A DNA stretch of 20,238 bases from Desulfobacteraceae bacterium. GTDB lineage: Bacteria; Desulfobacterota; Desulfobacteria; Desulfobacterales; Desulfobacteraceae. The translations under genes were made by a program, and so were the position numbers. Location: contig JAFLJU010000353.1 of the NCBI GenBank assembly GCA_022712835.1, positions 1 through 20,238 of the forward strand, given 5' to 3'. Below are positions 14,459-20,238 of this stretch, one piece after another. The notes under the pieces were generated by a model, which was not told the origin of the DNA, made no database searches, and saw only the letters and a program-made list of their open reading frames with translations. The stretch's first letter is position 1. The number at the start of each line of letters is the position of its first letter.

Positions 14459-15831
14459 TTTTTTCTCATATCAGGGGTAAAAAATTTAAACCGGGCTCGA
14501 CCCGAATCTTTTGCCTGGTACATGGCAAGGTCTGCATCCCTGAGCAACGGATCTGCACTGGTGTATGCCCGGGTATTCAAGACAATGCCGATACTGGCTG
14601 AAATATGAACTTCCTGTCCCTGAATGATGAACGTGGATTCAGCCGCCTTCTGGATCCGTGAGGCAATGGCCTTGACTGTATCGCAGCTATCGATTTGTGG
14701 CAGCAGAACTGCAAATTCATCCCCCCCCAGCCGGGCAAGCATATCTCCTGTTCTCAGGTGAATCTGGATTTTTTGTGTCACCGCTTTTAGCAACTCATCA
14801 CCTGCCTGGTGCCCCAGGCTGTCGTTAACGCTTTTAAACCGGTCCAGGTCGATAAGCATGATGGCAAACCTGAAGGTTTTGTCTTTCTCCTGCTGCTGGA
14901 TGGCCCAGGCAAGCTGATCAGAAAAAAGTACCCGGTTTGGGATGCCGGTAAGGGCATCGTGAAAGGCTTGGTGCTTTAGTTTGTTTTCAAATTCTTTCCG
15001 CTGAGAAATGTTTTCATAGAAAACAAAGACCCCCTGCACTGTATTGTCTATGATTACAGGATAGGCAAGTGCGGAAACCTGGATTTCATACCCGCTTTTA
15101 TGAAAACACTGGGTTTCCATTGAGACACTGCCCTGTATCATGGCATTTTGAATAAGCTTTTGTTTGGCATCCTGCAGTTTTTTTGTCACAGAAAAGCTTG
15201 ATGCTTTCCTGCCGATGATTTCGTCTTCTTCATACCCGATCAGCTTGGAAAAACTCTGGTTGGTGTTAATAATAGCATTATCCGTTCCCACCAGAATGAT
15301 GCCATAGGGAGAATTCATAAACAGTTCTTTAAAATAGATCAGATGTTTGTGGGCAGATGCCTGGGCCCCGGAGAGGGCTTTGTTTGACACCTCGACCTGG
15401 GAGGTCCTCTTTTCAAGGGAAAGGCTCAAATTATCCCGCAGTCGTTTAAGCTCCAGGTGGGACCGTATCCTGGCAAGGGTGACTTCGGAATTGACAGGTT
15501 TACGCAGATAATCCACCGCCCCCATTTTAAACCCCCTGGCTTCGTCTTCCTCTTCGATTTTGGCGGTGACAAAAATAACCGGGATGGCCTGGGTCTTGGC
15601 ATCAGCCTTCAGCCGTCTGGCCACTTCGTAACCGTCCATTTCAGGCATCATGATATCCAGCAGAACCAGATCGGGCAAAATACCAGAGGATACGATATCC
15701 AGTGCCATGGAGCCGTTTACTGCAACGCTGATATCATAGCCGTCCATGAGGATGGCGCCCAGAACATCGATATTTGCAGGGGTATCGTCCACGATGAGAA
15801 TTTTTTCTTTCTTTTTCAATTCCATTGTCAT
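14425..15831 (-). CDS. response regulator with PAS and GGDEF output (diguanylate cyclase)
   Basis: A 468-residue cytoplasmic protein. The receiver domain (about 8-125) has D-D at 15-16, the phosphoacceptor Asp59 in L-L-D-I-M-M-P and a Lys in R-K-P-V. A short coiled segment leads to a PAS domain (about 165-285) and a GGDEF domain beginning at H-D-A-L-T-G-I-P-N-R. The active site is intact (G-G-D-E-F, 369-373), and R-T-G-D lies exactly five residues before it, the product-binding inhibitory site. It should make cyclic-di-GMP from two GTP when phosphorylated and be curbed by product. Its ATG overlaps the stop of the hybrid kinase gene as ATGA (15828-15831), so translation is coupled and the kinase is the obvious phosphodonor. 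Confidence 0.94.
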   Translation of the reverse strand: MTMELKKKEKILIVDDTPANIDVLGAILMDGYDISVAVNGSMALDIVSSGILPDLVLLDIMMPEMDGYEVARRLKADAKTQAIPVIFVTAKIEEEDEARGFKMGAVDYLRKPVNSEVTLARIRSHLELKRLRDNLSLSLEKRTSQVEVSNKALSGAQASAHKHLIYFKELFMNSPYGIILVGTDNAIINTNQSFSKLIGYEEDEIIGRKASSFSVTKKLQDAKQKLIQNAMIQGSVSMETQCFHKSGYEIQVSALAYPVIIDNTVQGVFVFYENISQRKEFENKLKHQAFHDALTGIPNRVLFSDQLAWAIQQQEKDKTFRFAIMLIDLDRFKSVNDSLGHQAGDELLKAVTQKIQIHLRTGDMLARLGGDEFAVLLPQIDSCDTVKAIASRIQKAAESTFIIQGQEVHISASIGIVLNTRAYTSADPLLRDADLAMYQAKDSGRARFKFFTPDMRKNCSTGSPVKKN

Positions 15832-18119
15832 AATTTAGTTTCCTTGGGTTCGGCAGTCTTGACTATGGCAGATGCGAATGCATCGGACAGGTTCTTAAAG
15901 GTCTGCCTGGCTTTGGTAAATTCAAACCGTTTGATTTGAATTTCCAGTTGGTGGGCCTCCGGGGAGAGGGAAGTACCGGACAGCTCTGCTGCCAGTTTTT
16001 TTGAAAAGGCTTTGGCTGACAAGCTGTTCTGCTCAATGAGCTGGCCCAGTTCTTCAATTTTTTCCATGGTATCATTGGGAAAATGTGAAACTGAATTTTG
16101 TGGGTCTCGGGGGATGGGATCTGATAGATTCTGAACCGTTTTTTCCACAAGCACCATTTCTATTTCAATTCTTCGCATACAGGCCTGTATTTCTGGATGT
16201 TGGGGGGAGGTCTGCTGTGCGGTCCCCTTGACCAAAGTCTCAAGATCAGAAACAGCTCTATGTAGGGCCGTGGCGGAAAGGGTGGCACAGACTCCTTTGA
16301 TCCGATGGATTTCAGCATCCAGGGCTGTTTGGTCTGACATCACATGGTATAGAAACGTGACCATGTCTTTGTTGTCCGCATAAAATTGCAGAATTACCTC
16401 TTTAAATGTATCCATATCCCCTTTAAGGCGTTTCATGGCATCTTCAACATCAAATCCTGGAAGTTCCTCCGGCAACGCATCATGGTGCAGTAATGGCTGC
16501 GGCCGGTCGGTTGTGTCGGAATTTTCGGGCTGTGGAATATGGATACCCAAGCAGGTTTCCATGGTGGAAAATAGCGTATCCGGATCCACGGGTTTGGTGA
16601 TGTATGCGGTCATGCCCGCATACATTCCTTTCTGACGGTCTTCAGCCATGGCATTGGCTGTCATGGCAATGATAGGAATGGTGTCATAGCCCTTCTCTCT
16701 GATGATCCGGGTGGTCTGATAACCATCCATTCCCGGCATTTGGACGTCCATGATCACCGCATGATAATCTTGGCTTTCTATCTGGTCAATCGCCTGCTGT
16801 CCCCCGGACACAATAACCGGGTCTATCCCCACAGATTTGAAGATCTCCCTGGCCACGATCTGGTTGATTTGATTGTCCTCCACTATCAGTATCTTCAGTT
16901 TCTCGGGTGTTTGGGTTTGTCTGGCGGCCGGTATGCCGTGCAGTGGCGCTTTTTTGTCTGCATATTCGGGTTCATTCACCGTCAGGGTGAATGAAAAACA
17001 GGCCCCTTCCCCCTTATGGCTTTCAGCTGTGATTGTTCCGCCCATAAGGCCCACCAGTTTCTGGGAGATAGCAAGGCCAAGACCGGTGCCGCCGAATTCC
17101 CTGGTGGTTGATCCATCTTCCTGGGTGAAGGGGGTGAACAGCGTTGAAAGGGCATTGGAGTTAATGCCTACTCCTGTATCCATTACGGAGAAGTTCAGGC
17201 TAGCGCTTTGTTCGTCGGTTTCCCCCACGTCCACATGGATAAGGATTTTCCCCTGCTTTGTAAATTTGACAGCATTTGAAATCAGGTTGGTCAACACTTG
17301 TCTCAATCTTAAGGGGTCCCCTAGTATGGTTTCGGGAACGGTGGGATCTATATCAAGGATCATTTCCACTGGGCTATCCGAAATCTGGCATTTAAACATA
17401 TCCATGATTTCTTCAAAAATATTCCGGATATCCAGGGGGATGGTTTCCAGCCTAAGCTTGTCAGCATCCATTTTAGAGAAGTCAAGGATGTCGTTTATGA
17501 TGCCCAGAAGGGCGGATGAAGACGAGTGGATAATTTCCAGGTATTCTTTCTGGTTCGGGTCAAGACTCCTCTTCAAGGCCAGACCGCTCAGATTAATAAT
17601 GGCATTCATGGGGGTTCGAATCTCATGGCTCATGGTGGCCAGGAATTCGCTTTTGGACCGGGCCGATGCGTTGGCAGCATCCCTGGCACTTACCAGGGCG
17701 GCATTTGTTTCTTCAAGCGCCTGTGTCCGGCGGACCACCTGACCTTCCAGTTCGGTTTCCCGGGATTGGATCTGGCGGATCATCCAGTTCATATCCCGCA
17801 TCAATGCCACCATTTCATTTTCCCCGGAATCGAAGCTGGGTTCATTGGGAAGGGTAAAAAAAGTGTACCTGCCTTTTTTGATCCCTGTGCAGGCTTTTGT
17901 CACATTGGTCAGTTGGCCAAGGAACAACCACCTAAGCCCCCAAAGAAACGGACTGCAAACAAGCAGCAAGATGCTGACTGCCAGGCAGATCCCCAACACC
18001 CCCTGGAAGTCCGGGTTCTGGAAAAGGGGCATATCCTTGGTGTAAATGATCATCACGGATAGGGGAATTGCCATATAAAAGGCAATAATAAACCTGAATT
18101 TTGTATTGATTTTCAACAT
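15828..18119 (-). CDS. hybrid sensor histidine kinase (HisKA-HATPase-REC-HPt)
   Basis: A 763-residue membrane kinase. Two hydrophobic helices at about 8-27 and 40-62 are split by a loop of only some 15 residues, so there is no real periplasmic sensor. A HAMP-like linker and coiled coil follow. The phosphorylated His165 is in S-H-E-I-R-T-P-M-N, the ATPase has D-T-G-V-G and G-G-T-G-L-G-L, the receiver domain (about 408-525) carries Asp458 in M-D-V-Q-M-P-G-M-D-G, and a C-terminal HPt domain holds His605 in I-H-R-I-K-G. A full His-Asp-His relay is therefore present in one chain, ready to pass phosphate to the coupled GGDEF regulator. The frame opens at 18137, but the ATG at 18119 has GGAGG six bases upstream and is preferred. 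About 100 residues after HPt are helical with no recognised domain. Confidence 0.94.
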   Translation of the reverse strand: MLKINTKFRFIIAFYMAIPLSVMIIYTKDMPLFQNPDFQGVLGICLAVSILLLVCSPFLWGLRWLFLGQLTNVTKACTGIKKGRYTFFTLPNEPSFDSGENEMVALMRDMNWMIRQIQSRETELEGQVVRRTQALEETNAALVSARDAANASARSKSEFLATMSHEIRTPMNAIINLSGLALKRSLDPNQKEYLEIIHSSSSALLGIINDILDFSKMDADKLRLETIPLDIRNIFEEIMDMFKCQISDSPVEMILDIDPTVPETILGDPLRLRQVLTNLISNAVKFTKQGKILIHVDVGETDEQSASLNFSVMDTGVGINSNALSTLFTPFTQEDGSTTREFGGTGLGLAISQKLVGLMGGTITAESHKGEGACFSFTLTVNEPEYADKKAPLHGIPAARQTQTPEKLKILIVEDNQINQIVAREIFKSVGIDPVIVSGGQQAIDQIESQDYHAVIMDVQMPGMDGYQTTRIIREKGYDTIPIIAMTANAMAEDRQKGMYAGMTAYITKPVDPDTLFSTMETCLGIHIPQPENSDTTDRPQPLLHHDALPEELPGFDVEDAMKRLKGDMDTFKEVILQFYADNKDMVTFLYHVMSDQTALDAEIHRIKGVCATLSATALHRAVSDLETLVKGTAQQTSPQHPEIQACMRRIEIEMVLVEKTVQNLSDPIPRDPQNSVSHFPNDTMEKIEELGQLIEQNSLSAKAFSKKLAAELSGTSLSPEAHQLEIQIKRFEFTKARQTFKNLSDAFASAIVKTAEPKETKL

Positions 18120-18300
18120 AAGTCCTCCATAAGTCATGGCTACCTATCAGACAAAGTTAGTTATGGCAAATAAAAAAATATATTGTTTCTATTCACGACC
18201 CTTTTATTCCACTGCAGATTGCTGTCGGATCTTTCCCATACCTCAAAAAGGATTTTTGTATCTGGATTAAGTTTGATGTATTCTCGGTTGGTTTTTTTTC

Positions 18301-18329
18301 TTGACAGGGACACTTTTACCCTTTATGCT
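18301..18329 (+). promoter_or_regulatory. sigma-70-type promoter for the Cys-tail protein gene
   Basis: Consensus TTGACA at 18301-18306, a 17-base spacer and TATGCT at 18324-18329 (four of six matches). About 43 bases remain between the expected start of transcription and the ATG at 18379, which has AAGGAA upstream. Confidence 0.6.
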
Positions 18330-18378
18330 CTCCTTCAAAAGTTAGTCAACCCAAACTATATTTTTATAAGGAAGCCAT

Positions 18379-18732
18379 ATGCAATCAAATTTTCATGTAC
18401 AGACTCGCAAAGAAAATCATTTGCTCCACATCCATCTTTACGGGGTTTTTGACGGGGTATCTGCCTTTGAACTCATAGAAACCATCCAGAAAGGTGAACA
18501 TCAGGCCAAAAACATCCTGGTTGATACCAGCAGTCTCACTCAGACCTTTCCATTTGGTAAAGTCATTCTGGATTACCACCTTCCCAAAAGCGGCCTCCGG
18601 GCCAGAATACATTTCAGCGGTGCCTGGGCAGGAGATATCCTGCCGGAAGGGTGTACACTGCTTGAGGGAAAGCCCCATAAAACGCATAAATGTAAGGGAA
18701 ATTGCAAAAACTGCGTCTGCCGAACCAAATAA
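18379..18732 (+). CDS. unrecognised small protein, STAS-like with Cys-rich tail
   Basis: A 117-residue soluble protein of unknown function. Residues about 12-95 alternate strands and helices like a STAS domain (H-L-Y-G-V-F-D-G-V-S-A-F-E-L-I, then I-L-V-D-T-S-S-L-T, and a late G-C-T-L-L), though no canonical anti-sigma-antagonist phosphoserine site can be assigned. The tail holds His100, His103 and cysteines 105, 109, 112 and 114 in a CX3CX2CXC pattern, a likely metal or iron-sulfur site; CX3CX2C is also the radical-SAM spacing, but the protein is far too short for that fold. It has its own promoter and an AAGGAA five bases before the ATG. It stands alone between the hybrid kinase (divergent) and a gene-poor stretch. 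Confidence 0.75.
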   Translation: MQSNFHVQTRKENHLLHIHLYGVFDGVSAFELIETIQKGEHQAKNILVDTSSLTQTFPFGKVILDYHLPKSGLRARIHFSGAWAGDILPEGCTLLEGKPHKTHKCKGNCKNCVCRTK

Positions 18733-19099
18733 AAAAATGCTGGCTAAATCTATAACGCGGCTGTTTGATAGCGGCACGCATGGTGTGGCTGCATTCACTA
18801 TTTAAAAACAGCCCCTAATTAACATTCCATCACCCTCTATTGGAGATAGTTGATTGGATGGAAGTTATGGCTACTTGCATCATTATGATTTCAACTTTTA
18901 TCAGAAAATAGTTTTGATTTGCATCGGTATCTTTGAATTTTTTCACGATGGGCGATGTCTTCCATGAGAAGGCAAGTCAATAGTTTGATTCACAAGCTTC
19001 CATTCGCACTCTTTCTTGAGATTCGCCAAAATCTCGGTGCAAGACATAGTCCGCAGTCTCCTGAACAGGACGTCTTGGGTTTATAATATTAATCCTTAT
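18733..19099. other. gene-poor intergenic region
   Basis: About 365 bases between the Cys-tail protein gene and the end of homoserine dehydrogenase. No convincing gene, RNA or terminator. The only ORF of note is a 34-codon minus-strand frame (ATG at 19047, stop at 18943) with GGAG about ten bases upstream; its peptide is not recognised and may be chance or the start of a decayed gene. A long-range 8-base complement GGCTGTTT/AAACAGCC (18759-18766 and 18806-18813) is visible but its 39-base loop makes it weak. Confidence 0.5.
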
Positions 19100-20238
19100 C
19101 TAAGCTGCAGATTCAATTCGGATCAGCTGGATTTTCCCGGAGATAAAATCCTGCCCCCTGATTTTATCCAATGCCCGTTGAATATCTGCTTCAAGGGCTT
19201 TATGGGTGATAATGACAATATCCACGGGACACTCCCCTTCCACCGGCTCACCTTTTTGAATCACCGACCGGACGCTGATACGGTGTTCCATGAGCACCTT
19301 TGAGATAGACGCCAGAACCCCCAGGCGGTCACAAACAGGAAACCTGAGATAGTATTCACATCGAATCGCTGCCATGGGAAGGATATCCATGGGGGACCAC
19401 TTATCCAGGGAAACAGAAAAAGGAGACAAGGGACGCTGCTGGCCCGTCAGTCGATACCGGCAGGCTTCAATAATGTCCCCCACAACCCCAACCGCCGAAG
19501 GGCCGGGACCGGCACCCAGCCCGTATACATTGGAAGGCCCCATAAATTCCCCTTCAACAAAAATGGAATTAAAGGCATCATTTACAGAGGACAGAATATG
19601 GTCTTCAGGGACCAGTACCGGATGAACATGGGCTTCCATTCCAGCCTCTGTTGTTTGGGCCTTGCCGATATGCTTGATAGTGTATCCCAGCTGCCGTGTA
19701 TAGGCAATATCGGTGGCCGTGATCTTGGTAATACCTTCAATATAAAGCTGGGAAAAATCAAACACCGCATTAAAGGCAATATTCATCAGAATGATCAATT
19801 TATGGGCGCAATCAATCCCCTGGATGTCCAAAGTGGGATCGGTTTCTGCCAACCCTTTTTCCTGGGTTTTTTTCAAGGCATCGTCAAACTCCATCCCCTC
19901 CTGGGACATGCAGGAAAGAATGTAATTGCTGGTCCCGTTGAGAATACCGGAAATCTTTAAAATTTCATCCCCGGCAAACCCTTCCCTCAGGGTTCTGATG
20001 ATGGGAACCGAGGTGCCAACGCTGGTTTCAAATCCAAAACACCCCCTGGCATCATGGGCAGCTGGAAAAATAACGCCCCCCCGCTCCGCCAGCAACGCCT
20101 TGTTGGCCGTGACAACGGATTTTCCCTGTTTCAATGATTTCAAAATGATGGTTTCAGCAGTGGAAAGACCGCCGATCAGCTCCAGAACAATATCAATATC
20201 AGGGTCCGCCAGAATATGGTCGGGATCATCACTCACCA
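19100..20238 (-). CDS. hom: homoserine dehydrogenase, 5' end outside window
   Basis: The frame is open to the window edge, giving about 379 residues; the family is usually near 430, so roughly 50 N-terminal residues with the dinucleotide-binding GxGxxG are missing. Visible motifs are S-V-V-T-A-N-K-A-L-L-A (cofactor and active site), G-F-E-T-S-V-G-T-S-V-P-I-I, G-I-L-N-G-T-S-N-Y-I-L and E-T-D-P-T-L-D-I-Q-G-I-D-C-A-H-K-L with the catalytic acidic/Lys residues. The last 75 residues form an ACT domain (R-L-G-V-L-A-S-I-S-K-V-L), expected to bind an amino acid effector such as threonine. It reduces aspartate semialdehyde to homoserine on the way to threonine and methionine. A GTG codon at 20236 lies inside the gene and is not the true start. 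Confidence 0.96.
   Translation of the reverse strand, partial: VSDDPDHILADPDIDIVLELIGGLSTAETIILKSLKQGKSVVTANKALLAERGGVIFPAAHDARGCFGFETSVGTSVPIIRTLREGFAGDEILKISGILNGTSNYILSCMSQEGMEFDDALKKTQEKGLAETDPTLDIQGIDCAHKLIILMNIAFNAVFDFSQLYIEGITKITATDIAYTRQLGYTIKHIGKAQTTEAGMEAHVHPVLVPEDHILSSVNDAFNSIFVEGEFMGPSNVYGLGAGPGPSAVGVVGDIIEACRYRLTGQQRPLSPFSVSLDKWSPMDILPMAAIRCEYYLRFPVCDRLGVLASISKVLMEHRISVRSVIQKGEPVEGECPVDIVIITHKALEADIQRALDKIRGQDFISGKIQLIRIESAA

Noticed and set aside
16873..17742. 289-codon plus-strand frame inside the hybrid kinase gene
   Set aside because: It is the antisense shadow of a kinase whose HisKA and HATPase motifs are clear; Ser/Arg/Leu-rich composition typical of shadows.
18379..18732. 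radical-SAM enzyme because of CX3CX2C
   Set aside because: The motif lies at the very C-terminus of a 117-residue protein, with no barrel fold possible.
18759..18813. 8-base complementary arms after the Cys-tail protein gene
   Set aside because: Loop of 39 bases and no T-run; not a credible terminator.
18943..19047. 34-codon minus-strand frame in the gap before homoserine dehydrogenase end
   Set aside because: A GGAG lies upstream but the peptide is unrecognised and very short; not enough to call a gene.

Overview
The window looks like a chromosomal segment from an anaerobic, probably sulfate-reducing, Desulfobacterota bacterium (Desulfobacter/Desulfobacula-like). This is inferred from the style of the porin remnant, the dense two-component and cyclic-di-GMP signalling, the iron-sulfur-flavoprotein-like enzyme and the moderate GC content. 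No rRNA, tRNA, CRISPR array, insertion sequence or complete prophage gene was seen. Both edges cut genes: a PstS-like phosphate-binding lipoprotein on the left and homoserine dehydrogenase on the right.

Region by region. (1) 1-265: 5' part of a PstS-like lipoprotein gene, minus strand. (2) 433-4227, minus strand: a two-gene unit with an EAL-CBS-GGDEF cyclic-di-GMP enzyme followed by a membrane chemoreceptor-like protein. (3) 4228-5071: a decayed porin gene that keeps a strong ribosome binding site but has lost its signal peptide, reading frame and C-terminus; it ends at a strong bidirectional terminator. (4) 5127-6206, minus: a Tat-exported metallophosphoesterase. (5) 6558-8556, plus: a membrane polyprenyl-phosphate sugar transferase (EpsB/WbaP type) translationally adjacent to a YcgR/PilZ-like protein, suggesting polysaccharide synthesis tied to cyclic-di-GMP. 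(6) 8559-10926, minus: Ogt methyltransferase, an exported metallophosphoesterase, and a fusion of a flavodoxin-type reductase with an ArsC/low-molecular-weight-phosphatase-like domain whose catalytic loop is lost. (7) 11139-14194: a P1B metal ATPase with an SC-A-I-K membrane motif instead of CPC, preceded by a YtxH-like small membrane protein, with a divergent HMA-like membrane protein. (8) 14234-18119, minus: a hybrid histidine kinase (HisKA-HATPase-REC-HPt) overlapping by ATGA a response regulator-PAS-GGDEF protein, then a doubtful small membrane ORF. (9) 18379-18732, plus: an unrecognised small protein with a STAS-like look and a C-terminal CX3CX2CXC tail. (10) 19100-20238, minus: homoserine dehydrogenase, 5' end outside the window.

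The linking theme is cyclic-di-GMP: one EAL-GGDEF protein, one GGDEF response regulator and one PilZ-type receptor sit within about 16 kb, with a chemoreceptor and a hybrid kinase as inputs and an exopolysaccharide sugar transferase as a plausible output. The least explained items are the reductase/dead-phosphatase fusion, the STAS-like Cys-tail protein and the metal-ATPase cluster. I did not find convincing evidence for a wholly new defence or mobile system.
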